From positions 62,001 to 126,000 of the forward strand of contig JASFMY010000001.1 of the NCBI GenBank assembly GCA_050117315.1: a DNA stretch of 64,000 nucleotides, written 5' to 3'. The notes beneath the pieces were generated by a model, which saw nothing but the letters and a program-made list of their open reading frames with translations, had not been told where the DNA came from and ran no database searches. The position numbers and the translations under genes were made by a program. The DNA comes from JANQIV01 sp050117315. Lineage in GTDB: Bacteria > Bacteroidota > Ignavibacteria > Ignavibacteriales > Melioribacteraceae. This document shows positions 1 through 10,469 of this stretch, one piece after another; position 1 is the stretch's first letter; each line of letters starts with the position of its first letter.

Positions 1-1620
1 AGAATAGCCTTTTCGGTTTTCACCATTTACAACAAAGAATTCCATTTCAATACCTGAACGTTCCATCGCGAATAAACCTAAGCGTCCCCAGTCTGTATTT
101 TTTAATTTGCCATTCCATACCAATTTTTTATCAAGATATATAAATGTCTCTTGATTCTCAGTAGTAATCTTCAGATCAGTTTTATCACCTTTAGCAAAGT
201 TACCTTTACTTATTGTATTTGTTTTACCTGTATGATTTACACTTAACAACATCCATTGAGATTCATTAAGCTCAAGCCTATTGTGGGAGGTAAACATTAA
301 TTCATGCAATACCGAACCAGCCATAGGATAATTGGGCCCTACTGGAGCTAAATAGTTCATAGCAAAAGAAACCGTACCGTAATATGAAAATTCCGCATGA
401 ACTTCAGGGTGTTGATAAAAATTAGGAATTGTAGTAAAAGACGGGCCTTCGTGACCGGTTAATACAAAACCTTTTTCTTTATGTATTTTATCCCAAGAAA
501 CAGATGCGAGATTTATCGTTCCTAAGTTATTTGGATCTCGACTGGGGAACATTACTTTGAATTTTCCTTTATCGTCAATCACTCCAGAAAATGTCTGGCC
601 CCAAATACCGGCATATTCATTTTCTACATTTAAACTATGCCACAGTGAACCTTCATACATCATTTCCCATTTGTCAGGATTCATTACATCTTCCGATGAT
701 ACTTTTAGCATACACTGAAAATTTCTATTTGCCGCAACTGATGTAGATGGAGCGTATATATTATCGTTATGTTGAAAAGCCGGGAAGTATTCTAATAAAG
801 GAGGGTAATAATAGTCTCCTTCACATCCACGGATTAATACCGGTTCCGACCAAGGGCCTTCGGGACTAGGTGCTGAAATAGCAAACAATCCCCAACTATA
901 ATATCCCTCGGAATCCATCATATACAAAATCACCCATTGATCTTTTACTTTTAAAAGAGTACCCGCATAACAACGGTTATATTTTCCGAACAAAGGGTCT
1001 TCATTAAACAATTGGTTCGACAATACAATTTTCTTCAAGGTAAAAGGCCCTTCCGGTGCATCTGCAACAGATAAAAGCAAGCCTCCATGTTTTCTTTTAA
1101 CAGGATGCCAGTCATATTCGGTTGTTCCAAAACCTGTAACCATATAATACTTACCATCATCATAAACTATAGCCGCATCCCTCGAAGACATAATTGGTTT
1201 TTCTTCTCCTTCAAGTACTACTTCATCATAATTGTAAATAGGACCTAACCGTTCCCATGAGTTCCCTTCATCACTAGAACAATAAACCACTATTGTTTTA
1301 TCGATAATGATTGATTTACCGGGAGGCATTGCATAACCATAATAATATTCAGACACATATATGTATTCATCACTCGATACGGGATCTTTAAAATAATATC
1401 CATTAACAGGCCACTCAAAAGGAGTACTGCCTCTTTCGAGGGGATTATTTTCATTCCTTTCAAAATCGTCAAATGACGGATCACCCAATACAGAATGCCT
1501 AAGCCAGGAATCTTTATTTTCCAGCAATGCAAAATCCATTTCCTCTTCTTTAGATTTGGTACACGATAAAAGCAAGAAGATAATAGTGACAATCAATAAA
1601 CGGATTTCCGGTTTCCTCAT
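1..1620 (-). CDS. GH43-like beta-propeller lipoprotein (3' end beyond window)
   Basis: An open frame runs from an ATG at 1620 to the left edge with no stop (540 codons), so the C-terminus is outside the window. The N-terminus is a lipoprotein signal ending in LLLSC, so it should be lipid-anchored in an envelope membrane. The body has repeated propeller-like segments such as 'SSRDAAIVYDDGKYYMVTG' and 'APEGPF', typical of GH43/GH32-type five-bladed propellers, followed by a C-terminal beta-sandwich-like stretch. It is first in the glycosidase cluster as read left to right. The family assignment is by general pattern only; the substrate is unknown. Confidence 0.7.
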   Translation of the reverse strand, partial: MRKPEIRLLIVTIIFLLLSCTKSKEEEMDFALLENKDSWLRHSVLGDPSFDDFERNENNPLERGSTPFEWPVNGYYFKDPVSSDEYIYVSEYYYGYAMPPGKSIIIDKTIVVYCSSDEGNSWERLGPIYNYDEVVLEGEEKPIMSSRDAAIVYDDGKYYMVTGFGTTEYDWHPVKRKHGGLLLSVADAPEGPFTLKKIVLSNQLFNEDPLFGKYNRCYAGTLLKVKDQWVILYMMDSEGYYSWGLFAISAPSPEGPWSEPVLIRGCEGDYYYPPLLEYFPAFQHNDNIYAPSTSVAANRNFQCMLKVSSEDVMNPDKWEMMYEGSLWHSLNVENEYAGIWGQTFSGVIDDKGKFKVMFPSRDPNNLGTINLASVSWDKIHKEKGFVLTGHEGPSFTTIPNFYQHPEVHAEFSYYGTVSFAMNYLAPVGPNYPMAGSVLHELMFTSHNRLELNESQWMLLSVNHTGKTNTISKGNFAKGDKTDLKITTENQETFIYLDKKLVWNGKLKNTDWGRLGLFAMERSGIEMEFFVVNGENRKGYS

Positions 1621-1706
1621 GTTTTACATCTTATCTTTTTATATTAATGAGTAATCTTATCTATGAAGTTTGTGTTACTTTAGAGCTAATGATATGTACT
1701 ACTAAA

Positions 1707-2936
1707 TTATTTTAATGTTTTTCCGATGATGATACTTCCATCTTTATTCCATGTAAGATCACGAATTTCTAAAAAGTGTAATCCGTTTTTCATATGTGAT
1801 ATTACAGAGATATACCATTTACCGTCTTTTTGAAGAATTTCCGAAGCGGAAACACCTGATATAACACCAGCTTCTTCTTTTGACAATTCAATCCAGCCAC
1901 TTACCGGATCATCACTTACAATGTATGTTGTACCATATTTATAGCTTGTATAAAAAACGTAATATTTTCCATTACGCTTAACAGCAAATGGTGATTCAGG
2001 TGGAGTTTTAAGACTATGTTCAAGCCTTACATTTCCTTCATACTTCCAGTTGATTAAATCCTTTGAGCTGGAAATACCTAAACGATATTCATATTCATCT
2101 GTTCCGGGAATCATCAGTCCCGCTGTATAATAGCAATAAAATGTATCTCCATCTTTCAAAATATTAGGATCGCGGCAATCAGACCATGCTTCTTCACCCC
2201 AGTTTCCCCAGGATTCGGTTGTAATGACCGGATTTGCTTCATAGCGTTCCCAATTATATAAATCATCAGAAGTTGCAATACAAATTGATTGGCAAACACT
2301 GTCATTAACTCCGGTATAAAACATCCAATACTTGTTTTCATGTTTCAAAACGTAAGGAGCCCAAACTTGGTATTCATCAACACCGGATTCAGGGCATTGG
2401 AGAACAGGTTTTTCAATAGTCCAGTTAATCAAATCCGTAGTAGTAGCGTGTCCAAAATTAAACAACGGATATTCGGGCCAATCTCCGGCAGCAGTTCCCC
2501 TAATATAAAAGACATGCACAACACCATCTTTTTCAATAAATGCATGATCAACAGTATGCCCGCCGGGTTCCGCATATTTTCCTTCAAAAGGATCTTTACC
2601 GGAAGCAAAAGTATTAATGTATTCTTCCGCAGTTGCAACCATACCTTGCTGATCTTCATATCCTCCCCAACACCAAGGGAATCTTCCTTTAGGAATAGTA
2701 CCTAAAACCTTTTGTTCTGCTCGATTTAATATTTCATCAATTATTCCGGCAGCTTTCATTTGGTTATTGATTGTTATGTTTTCAAATTCCATACGTCGTA
2801 CTAGAGTTAATTCACCTCTAAGTACCGATATTTTTTTTAACAGTTTAAAATCATTATCAGTTATTTGCGCCCTCAAACCATTGTTAACAAATGATACAAG
2901 AAGGATACTGATTACAAAGCTTATCTTACGTAACAT
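1707..2936 (-). CDS. Secreted GH43/GH32-like glycosidase
   Basis: 409 residues with a signal peptide ending near 'NNGLRAQ'. The propeller pattern is clear: 'VWAPYVLKHENKYWMFYTG', 'SDCRDPNILKDGDTFYCYYT' and 'SPFAVKRNGKYYVFYTS' are the blade strands that carry the acidic residues of GH43/GH32/GH62-like enzymes. It probably removes side-chain sugars from the target polysaccharide in the periplasm or outside the cell. A GAGGT ribosome-binding site precedes the ATG at 2936. The upstream gene (3012-4649) is 75 bp away in the same orientation. The exact GH family cannot be fixed by eye. Confidence 0.7.
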   Translation of the reverse strand: MLRKISFVISILLVSFVNNGLRAQITDNDFKLLKKISVLRGELTLVRRMEFENITINNQMKAAGIIDEILNRAEQKVLGTIPKGRFPWCWGGYEDQQGMVATAEEYINTFASGKDPFEGKYAEPGGHTVDHAFIEKDGVVHVFYIRGTAAGDWPEYPLFNFGHATTTDLINWTIEKPVLQCPESGVDEYQVWAPYVLKHENKYWMFYTGVNDSVCQSICIATSDDLYNWERYEANPVITTESWGNWGEEAWSDCRDPNILKDGDTFYCYYTAGLMIPGTDEYEYRLGISSSKDLINWKYEGNVRLEHSLKTPPESPFAVKRNGKYYVFYTSYKYGTTYIVSDDPVSGWIELSKEEAGVISGVSASEILQKDGKWYISVISHMKNGLHFLEIRDLTWNKDGSIIIGKTLK

Positions 2937-3011
2937 TTAGACCTCAAATTTGTTTTTATACTTAGTGAAAAAATCTAAAACTGTATTGTATTAAGAATTC
3001 AGGAATATTTA

Positions 3012-4649
3012 CTAAAGGGATATTTCGACTTCATGAACGCCTGCTTTGTCTATAAGCTTATATACATTATTTGGTTCTGATTTTATTTCAGAACCGTTAA
3101 CAACAACTTTTTTAATTTCATTCCCATCACCGTTCCATTCGAAATTATAAACCGCATTTCGCCATCTTACATTTTTTAACTCTGTCAAAGGAGCACTTTC
3201 AATTTTCCCAGGAGCAGATAATATTATTCCGTCCTTTGTTTTCTCTATTCCGTATATACCGCAAACAAGCATGTGAAAGAAATTTCCGTTATCCCAGGAA
3301 CGCCCTGCATTTTTAGTTAAGAATCCATAGATTCCCATTCCTTCCGTAAAAGGGATATCTAAAACATCGCGTGCGTGTTCCATTAGCAAATCAAATATTT
3401 TCGAACGGTTTTTCAAATGACCGTTTTTCCCTCTTAAATAAACATCAAGAAAAGCTAACCACGGAACACTTGAATAATCAGCTTCACTTTGTTCGTTGTG
3501 AACTGTTGGGGCGCAATACATCGGGCCGTAAGGTAAGTTATAGTACTTATCGAAATCAGCGTCCAAGTTATTGAATATTGCTTCATTTTGTTTTGCATCT
3601 GTCATACCGCAAAACATGGGAACAAGGTTTTCATAAGGGATAAATTGATCTTTTACTTGGGTAAGGTTTCTGGTTCTCCAAGCACAATCACTTAAATCTT
3701 TTGAAGCTTTTTCTTGGGCAGGTACTTCATCAGGAGTATATCTTCTCATATAAACATAATAGCCGCCGTAAGCATCATTACTTTTCCATAATCCCCCTTC
3801 TTCGATGTCTTTATTCATAGTCTCTTTAATATTAAGAGCAAGCTTATCCAATCGATCGGCATAACTATTTTTATTGAACATTCTTGCTAGTTTAGCTACA
3901 CAACTATAAGCAAGACTTGTTTTGGCACACATTAAAGGTTCTTCGGTATTGCGTGTCATCCAAGTATAATCGTATGATCCCTGAAGTGCATCGGGAAGGT
4001 AATTACCGTTTGTATCAAGTAGTTCAAGTGTTTCCGTAACATAAACAATATCATTCCAGATGGATCGAATAAATTCAATATCCCCGCTAAGCTCCCAATA
4101 ATTATAAGCCATTAAAAGAAAATCCGCCTGGGATTCCGAACACCAAGGCCAAAGCATTAAAGATGGGTTCAATCCTTTTGAATAACATTGGGGTATATAA
4201 AAACGGCCATCATTCAAAGGCCATAGTCCACTTTGCCCAACTGCTTGATGTTTATTCTTTGCATGAATTAGTAAACTAATTGATGACTTCATAACATCAA
4301 GTACTGTCCCGTCTCCTGCTTGTGCCCAGCCAAGAAATCCCCAATAAAGATCTCTTACCCAAATGCTAAATGATTCTTCCGTATCACCTACATAAACACC
4401 GCTGCTAACACTCTGAATATGTAATGTTTTTAATTCTTCGCCATTTACATTTTCTGTAGCAAGGTTATCATCATAGCCGTAGAAAAATGCCGAATTGATC
4501 AAATCAACATCATTTGTTTGAACATGTTCTACCGTTGAAACTTTATTACCAGATTCTAGCTGTAAGTTCTGCCCATAAATATTTCTTTCAACTAGAAAAT
4601 ACATAAAAAATATTGCTGCAATAGTTCTTACAATTCTGGTTGTCATCAT
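3012..4649 (-). CDS. Secreted six-hairpin (alpha/alpha) glycosidase-like protein
   Basis: 545 residues with an N-terminal signal peptide ending near 'NIYGQ'. The middle is helix-rich with repeated Trp-containing hairpins ('SFSIWVRDLYWGFLGWAQ', 'LMLWPWCSESQADFLLMAYN', 'NYLPDALQGSYDYTW'), the look of six-hairpin glycosidases (GH15/63/78/116-like). The C-terminus is a beta-rich tail. AAAGGA precedes the start. It lies 30 bp downstream of the 4680-7583 gene in a glycosidase run, so it probably helps degrade the same glycan. The family and the catalytic acid are not assigned. Confidence 0.6.
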   Translation of the reverse strand: MMTTRIVRTIAAIFFMYFLVERNIYGQNLQLESGNKVSTVEHVQTNDVDLINSAFFYGYDDNLATENVNGEELKTLHIQSVSSGVYVGDTEESFSIWVRDLYWGFLGWAQAGDGTVLDVMKSSISLLIHAKNKHQAVGQSGLWPLNDGRFYIPQCYSKGLNPSLMLWPWCSESQADFLLMAYNYWELSGDIEFIRSIWNDIVYVTETLELLDTNGNYLPDALQGSYDYTWMTRNTEEPLMCAKTSLAYSCVAKLARMFNKNSYADRLDKLALNIKETMNKDIEEGGLWKSNDAYGGYYVYMRRYTPDEVPAQEKASKDLSDCAWRTRNLTQVKDQFIPYENLVPMFCGMTDAKQNEAIFNNLDADFDKYYNLPYGPMYCAPTVHNEQSEADYSSVPWLAFLDVYLRGKNGHLKNRSKIFDLLMEHARDVLDIPFTEGMGIYGFLTKNAGRSWDNGNFFHMLVCGIYGIEKTKDGIILSAPGKIESAPLTELKNVRWRNAVYNFEWNGDGNEIKKVVVNGSEIKSEPNNVYKLIDKAGVHEVEISL

Positions 4650-4679
4650 TTTATTCCTTTAAAGGATTCCACTTATTAG

Positions 4680-7583
4680 TTAGTCTACAAGATAAATCCA
4701 TTTACCGCAAAGTTCCGGTTGTACATCAAGTTGAAGAGTACCGTTATTTACTTGATAATCAACATTATCAACCGTTGTTTTTTTGCCATGTTCTACTTTA
4801 GCAAATTTAATTTTTGAATGATCTGTATACATTGGAATAGAAACTTTTCCTTCAGCATCCAACCATATTTTCATTAAAGCATCATATTTATCTTCTTCGT
4901 CTTCTGTTGCAGTTGTCCATGCAATCTTATTTTGTATTTTATCGCTAAGCTTATAAGTTACTCCGTTTATTTTTACTTGATTACATTCAAGACCTTCAAA
5001 TGAAATCAAGTTTCCTTTTTCATCCTGGTTGAAAGAACAAGTTTGCTTGCCAACAAAGTCTATTGTATGACCGTTCACTTTGAAATCTTTTAGTTCCACC
5101 TTGTCGGAAGGTAACGGATTGTTTGCAAGAACTCTTGCATCAGCTTCGTCGTCGCGTGAAAATCCGTCAGCCCATCCTTCACGGTGTGTCCTGTAATGTT
5201 TTACTATTACGGTTGCTCCGTTTGGGAATTTTGTTGTTAGATAATCAGAGTTGCGAGATACATACTCGGTATTATCATTTACTCCACCGAATGTTCCGGT
5301 TGAAGGATAAGCGTTAGCTTCATTAAGAATTTCGAACAATGTTCTTGTTTCATAACCTAAACTTTGAGATTGATCGTCGCGAGGCCTGAAACCAAAATAA
5401 TACGCATCTCCTTTACCGTTTGTTTTTTTTGCCCCGACCAAACGTCCGTCAACCTTAGCCAATAACTCCGAACCGCTTTTCAAATTGACAGGATATATTC
5501 TATCTACTAAAAAGTCTGTTAAGATTGTCTGCTGTGGAATGTTTTTAAATTCATTCTGGAATACAACTTCTTTTCCTGCGGCAATTTCACCAAAAAATAC
5601 CGACGGAGTATATTCAACACCGAAAAGATTTTGCCATTTATCTAAACAGTTTTCACCGTTACCGTCAATAAGCGGAGGAGCGCTGAACCACATGAGTTTT
5701 CCACCTTTACTACTGAAGTCATCCATAAAGTCCAGCAGCCCTTCAGTCGGAACTATATCAAATAAAGAAACCAATGTAGAAAACTTTCTTCCGGCCATTT
5801 CAATTTTACCGTCTGGAGTTATTTCACCAACTTCTAAAAGTTTCTCGGCTGTTATATAGTTTGCATAAGCATATTGAGTCATCCAACTTCCAAAGCGTTC
5901 TTCTGCTGCAACAAGATTCATTGGGTAAAGGATCAAAACATCAACATCACGATGAACGCCGCCCACAATAGCATTTGTAGTTTGTGTTGACTTACTGCCT
6001 CCAAAAGCACTATTAATAGAGCCTTTCCATTTCTCAACAATTCTCGGCATACCCCAATATGCTGCATACGCGCTTGGGTATATATTTAATATACCGATAG
6101 AAGCCGCTAGAGCCGCTCCATAATAGTCACGATCCGACCAGCCGCATTCGGCAAAATCGTTACCGGTTGGCTGCAAATACTCTCCCCACTTAAAGTAGTC
6201 GTAACACGCGGCTGATGCTTGCTGTACAGTATTTGCCCAAAGGAAATTGGAGGTATATTCATATAGATAAGCTTGCTTAAATAATTTTTCCGTATTCACA
6301 AGATCAATTGTAGGACTTTCCGCCCATGATGCGTGTGCATGTGTAGGTAATTCTCGACCATATAATTCTTCGGCATATTCTTTTGCTTCTTTGAATATAT
6401 CAACTACTTGGTTGTTCAGCATTTTATAATAACGATCACGGAATAATATTGTTTTTGCAATAGCTTCCGGTGTATCGCCCATAACATATTGTGTATTTAA
6501 TACTGCAAACGGTGTGCGGTTATAGCTTCTCGGACCATACATGAAGTACAGCATATATTTATCCATATCGCGGTACTCGTCACCATACTTTTCCGAATAT
6601 GCTTTGGCAAAATTATCAGTTAAATATCTGTTGCTGAATTGCCCGTTTTCATGATGGTTATGATAATGCCAATCTTGCTGAATATGCATTTCATCTGAGT
6701 AAAGATGGGTTAAGTTTACACCCGTTTCATAATATTTACGCATAACGTCTTTAAGAAAAGGAGCTGCTTCGGGACTAAAGTAATCCATTTCCGGCACTTC
6801 ATATTCAAGCATAACAAAAACACGATCGTAACCTTTTAATTCTTCACTTCCATTGCTATAAACACTAACACGCTTAATAGGTACCTCAACATCGTGTTTA
6901 ATACTTGTCGGGATCCATTCGGGGACTGCAACTTCATCAGGCCATTCTTCATATTGAATGTTATGCGTTAGTTCAATTATATCTTCAGGCAGCACAACCG
7001 AATACGTACTCCTGTTAATTTCTTTTTCTCTGAATGCATAAACTTTAACGCCCTTTAACTTCAGTTCAATTTTCCCTTTATTGTTTGTCCAATAAAGTTC
7101 TCGCCAAAGCTGCACATCAAATTTGCCGGAACTAGGTTCACGTAATCCGACAGTATATCTTACCCATCTTCCGTAATCACCGGTTGCTTTAGCAAACCCC
7201 GGACCTATTTCAAGAGGATTTAGGACACTCAGTTGTAGTCCGAGCCCATATGTTTTTGCAAAATCACTAATGGTCTTAATCTTAGCTATATATTCGTCCA
7301 AATCAGGTGTAAGTTTTCTATCAGTTCCTTCTTGGTCTCTGTATTGTCTAAAGAATTCATCAAAAGCTATTGTAAGAGTATTCCTATGACGCGCTTTTGC
7401 ATCTTCGCAGACTTCACGCAGGCTTGCTACAGATTTTGTTAACCCTGTAGAAAGATCGAGTTTTTTATCCGGATCTTGAAGATCAGTTAATTGTTGATCG
7501 CTGGTTAAAATAATCTGTGCGTTTACAAAGCTACCGACAACCGATAATAAAAAAATCAGAATAAGCAGTTTTCTAAATTTCAT
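4680..7583 (-). CDS. Large secreted TIM-barrel glycosidase-like protein
   Basis: 967 residues with a signal peptide ending at 'SFVNAQ' and a strong AAGGAGAAGAAGT site before the ATG. The N-terminal half reads like an (alpha/beta)8 catalytic barrel ('LTIAFDEFFRQYRD', 'VNLTHLYSDEMHIQQDWHYH', 'THAHASWAESPTID'). The middle ('DVDVLILYPMNLVAAEERF', 'GGKLMWFSAPPLIDG') resembles the class I glutamine-amidotransferase-like fold that accompanies GH42-type barrels, and the tail is beta-rich. It lies between a six-hairpin protein and a GH78 enzyme. I recognise the architecture but not the family; the candidate catalytic acids (the SDE and WAES glutamates) are inference. Confidence 0.5.
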   Translation of the reverse strand: MKFRKLLILIFLLSVVGSFVNAQIILTSDQQLTDLQDPDKKLDLSTGLTKSVASLREVCEDAKARHRNTLTIAFDEFFRQYRDQEGTDRKLTPDLDEYIAKIKTISDFAKTYGLGLQLSVLNPLEIGPGFAKATGDYGRWVRYTVGLREPSSGKFDVQLWRELYWTNNKGKIELKLKGVKVYAFREKEINRSTYSVVLPEDIIELTHNIQYEEWPDEVAVPEWIPTSIKHDVEVPIKRVSVYSNGSEELKGYDRVFVMLEYEVPEMDYFSPEAAPFLKDVMRKYYETGVNLTHLYSDEMHIQQDWHYHNHHENGQFSNRYLTDNFAKAYSEKYGDEYRDMDKYMLYFMYGPRSYNRTPFAVLNTQYVMGDTPEAIAKTILFRDRYYKMLNNQVVDIFKEAKEYAEELYGRELPTHAHASWAESPTIDLVNTEKLFKQAYLYEYTSNFLWANTVQQASAACYDYFKWGEYLQPTGNDFAECGWSDRDYYGAALAASIGILNIYPSAYAAYWGMPRIVEKWKGSINSAFGGSKSTQTTNAIVGGVHRDVDVLILYPMNLVAAEERFGSWMTQYAYANYITAEKLLEVGEITPDGKIEMAGRKFSTLVSLFDIVPTEGLLDFMDDFSSKGGKLMWFSAPPLIDGNGENCLDKWQNLFGVEYTPSVFFGEIAAGKEVVFQNEFKNIPQQTILTDFLVDRIYPVNLKSGSELLAKVDGRLVGAKKTNGKGDAYYFGFRPRDDQSQSLGYETRTLFEILNEANAYPSTGTFGGVNDNTEYVSRNSDYLTTKFPNGATVIVKHYRTHREGWADGFSRDDEADARVLANNPLPSDKVELKDFKVNGHTIDFVGKQTCSFNQDEKGNLISFEGLECNQVKINGVTYKLSDKIQNKIAWTTATEDEEDKYDALMKIWLDAEGKVSIPMYTDHSKIKFAKVEHGKKTTVDNVDYQVNNGTLQLDVQPELCGKWIYLVD

Positions 7584-7603
7584 ACTTCTTCTCCTTGAAA
7601 AGT

Positions 7604-10453
7604 TTATTTAATTGCCGATTCAAATGTGTAAGTACCAGATCCAACCACTACAGAAAGAGTATTATCTTCGAAATCAATAAACTGAGCTTCAGATTGATTT
7701 TTTAGTTTGGAGCCGTTTAAGAGCACAGACTCGGCATTTGAGGTCGGAATGAATATCTCCGCCTTGGAATTTACAGGGATAGTAACATTCATAGTAATGT
7801 TTTCCCCGTTCCTTTCCCATGATGATATAATTTTTCCGTTCATTGACATGGATGTAACTTTTACTGAAGTGATCTGTTGGTTTAGTATTTCCGGTTTTAT
7901 CTGAATATGCTTATAAGCTACACCTTTATTTTTAAGCCCGGCCATATTTCCGAACATCCATTCGCATACTGCACCAAAAGCATAATGATTGAACGAGTTC
8001 ATACCGCTAACAAAACCTTCTTTTTGGGTGTAACTGTTCCATCTTTCCCAAATTGTCGTAGCGCCATTTACGATCTCATAACACCATGAAGGATATCCTT
8101 TGTTAAGCAGTAATTGATATGCTAGTTCGGAATTTCCGGTTGCAGACAAAGCAGGTAATAGTTGTTTTGCACCCAAAAATCCGGTAGTTAAGTACCCGCC
8201 ATTTTCTTCAACAAGTTTTGCAAGATATTCACCGGCGATTGGAATTAAACTATCCGGTAGCATATTCATATAAATAGCATTTGCATAAGCTGTTTGGGTG
8301 TGACCTGAAAATCCTAGTTCACCGTTATTATATCCTTTTCCATCTCCGTAAGCTTTTTCATTACATTTTAGTTTGCCATCCGAAGCAACATAATGTTTTA
8401 GAAATCCCTTTCTAATTTTCTTTGATAAGTCCGCATAGTATTTAGCACCTTCTTTATTTCCAATAGCCTCCGCCATTTCAATCATTAGGTCAGAACAGTA
8501 AGCAAAGTACATTGTTGCAAGCATATCAGGTGATGTATTCTTTCCGATAGAAAGCCAATCACCATATCCACCTTTGGGAACAATATCATCAAAAGATCTT
8601 TCGGAGAAATAATATTTACCTTTACTTTTTGATTCAAGGAATTTCATAAACTTAGTTAGCTCTACCCAATGTTTTTTAATAACTTCAGTATCGCCGTATG
8701 ATTTATAAATTTGATACGGACAAATTACACCGGCTTCCATCCAACCAGGACAATAACTATCGGCCTCACGTATTGGAGGAAAAGGAGCAAAGTGCGGATA
8801 AGCTCCGTTAACCATTTGTGCATCGTTTAAATCGACAAGCCACTTTGTAAAGAAAGCAGATATGTCCATGTTTAACGCAGCTGAACTTATATAAACTTGT
8901 GCATCGCCAGTCCAACCAAGTCTTTCATCTCGTTGCGGACAATCTGTAGGTACTTCAACAAAATTTGAACGCTGTGTCCAAACTATATTGCTGTAGAGTT
9001 TATTGATTAATAGATCACTACATTCAAACGAACCGGCAACCGGAGTATTCGATCCAAGGACGAATCCTGTCAAGGTGTTTTCATCGGGAACTTCTCTCAA
9101 TCCGTCCACTAAAACATATTGAAATCCGTGGTATGTAAATCTCGGGATATATTCTTCCCCATCGGGATTCCCTTTCAAAATATATGTGTCAATTGCCCTG
9201 GCTTTACGAAGGTTTTCCGTCATCAATCTTCCATCGGGAAAAAGCATTTCACCATAACGAATAACCACCGTATCACCGGCATTGCCTTTTACTTTTAGTT
9301 TTATTATCCCTGCGAAATTTTGCCCCATACTAAAAAGATATTTGTCTTCTCCGTATGGAGTGATTTTTTGTGGAGTTAAAGTTTCCGTCACTTGAATCGT
9401 ATTACCGGGATAGAATTCTATTTTACGCTCTGTTCTCGGAAGTGTCTCAACATTTTTCCATGTATCGTCATCAAATTCAACTTCGGACCAACCTTTAAAT
9501 TCTTTGCGAGCGTCATACGTCTCACCGTTCAGTATATCTGATTCTATAATAGGGCCATGATTTGTCTTCCAAGTTTTGTCCGTTACAACAATTTCTTTTT
9601 GTCCGTCTTCATATTCAATTTCCAACTGCGCCATTAATACTGGGACATCACCATAAAAATTCTTTACTTTAGGATTACCAACTAACAATGCATAACCAAT
9701 ATAACCAGAATACCATCCGTAAGATATTATTGAACCGATAGCATTTTTACCTTCTTTTAAATTTTCAGTTACGTCATAAGTTTGATAATAAACACGCTTG
9801 TTATAATCGGTCCATCCGGGAGTTAAATAATCTTCACCAATTCTATCACCGTTAATGTAGAATTCATATAATCCCAAAGCTGTTACATACAAACGGGCTT
9901 TTTTAATTTTTTCTTTGACTTCTATTTCTTTTCTTACATAAGGCGCCGGTGGAAGATGATAAACTTCTCCTTTACCAAGATCATTTAGATCATTTCCAAT
10001 CCATTCACCTTTCCATTCGTCTTTATCGAGTAATCCCATTTCCCATTTTGCCGGTTCGCTCCATTCACCTGGTATTCCATCTTTATCCCAGCTCATAACC
10101 TTCCAATAGCATTCTTGGCGCGAGTTAAGAGGTTTACCTTCATATTTAATTTGATAAGTTTTATCTCCGGCAACTTTTTGAGTATCCCATAAGTCGCCTT
10201 CATTGTTTTTTAATTTTTCCAAAGAAGAAGCAACAAGAATGCGATAAGCTGTTTGTACTTGTCCGTTTGCTTCCGACTCAAGTATCCAGCTTAACCGGGG
10301 ATTGAAAACATTAACTACTGGATTAACTTTATATTCGCAGCGTAAATAAACCGGGTTCAGATTTTCATCTGTATTGCTACAATTAGTACATGCAAATAAA
10401 ATAATTGCAACCACAATGATTGTTCTAACAAGGAGCTTAATATTCTGTTTCAT
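7604..10453 (-). CDS. Alpha-L-rhamnosidase, GH78
   Basis: Releases terminal L-rhamnose from glycans. The N-terminal 'LRCEYKVNPVVNVFNPRLSW' is the usual opening of secreted GH78 enzymes. The acidic GH78 signature 'DCPQRDERLGWTGDAQ' lies near residue 500, and 'NGATTIWERWNSY', the region of the second catalytic Glu, near residue 795. I start at the ATG at 10453: a GTG at 10489 is in frame, but the 10453 ATG has an AAAGG site and begins a lipoprotein signal (Cys in 'ILFAC'). It lies 16 bp after the frameshifted gene 10470-11383 and 20 bp before 4680-7583, so the genes are probably co-transcribed. Confidence 0.93.
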   Translation of the reverse strand: MKQNIKLLVRTIIVVAIILFACTNCSNTDENLNPVYLRCEYKVNPVVNVFNPRLSWILESEANGQVQTAYRILVASSLEKLKNNEGDLWDTQKVAGDKTYQIKYEGKPLNSRQECYWKVMSWDKDGIPGEWSEPAKWEMGLLDKDEWKGEWIGNDLNDLGKGEVYHLPPAPYVRKEIEVKEKIKKARLYVTALGLYEFYINGDRIGEDYLTPGWTDYNKRVYYQTYDVTENLKEGKNAIGSIISYGWYSGYIGYALLVGNPKVKNFYGDVPVLMAQLEIEYEDGQKEIVVTDKTWKTNHGPIIESDILNGETYDARKEFKGWSEVEFDDDTWKNVETLPRTERKIEFYPGNTIQVTETLTPQKITPYGEDKYLFSMGQNFAGIIKLKVKGNAGDTVVIRYGEMLFPDGRLMTENLRKARAIDTYILKGNPDGEEYIPRFTYHGFQYVLVDGLREVPDENTLTGFVLGSNTPVAGSFECSDLLINKLYSNIVWTQRSNFVEVPTDCPQRDERLGWTGDAQVYISSAALNMDISAFFTKWLVDLNDAQMVNGAYPHFAPFPPIREADSYCPGWMEAGVICPYQIYKSYGDTEVIKKHWVELTKFMKFLESKSKGKYYFSERSFDDIVPKGGYGDWLSIGKNTSPDMLATMYFAYCSDLMIEMAEAIGNKEGAKYYADLSKKIRKGFLKHYVASDGKLKCNEKAYGDGKGYNNGELGFSGHTQTAYANAIYMNMLPDSLIPIAGEYLAKLVEENGGYLTTGFLGAKQLLPALSATGNSELAYQLLLNKGYPSWCYEIVNGATTIWERWNSYTQKEGFVSGMNSFNHYAFGAVCEWMFGNMAGLKNKGVAYKHIQIKPEILNQQITSVKVTSMSMNGKIISSWERNGENITMNVTIPVNSKAEIFIPTSNAESVLLNGSKLKNQSEAQFIDFEDNTLSVVVGSGTYTFESAIK

Positions 10454-10469
10454 TAATTTGTGCCTTTTT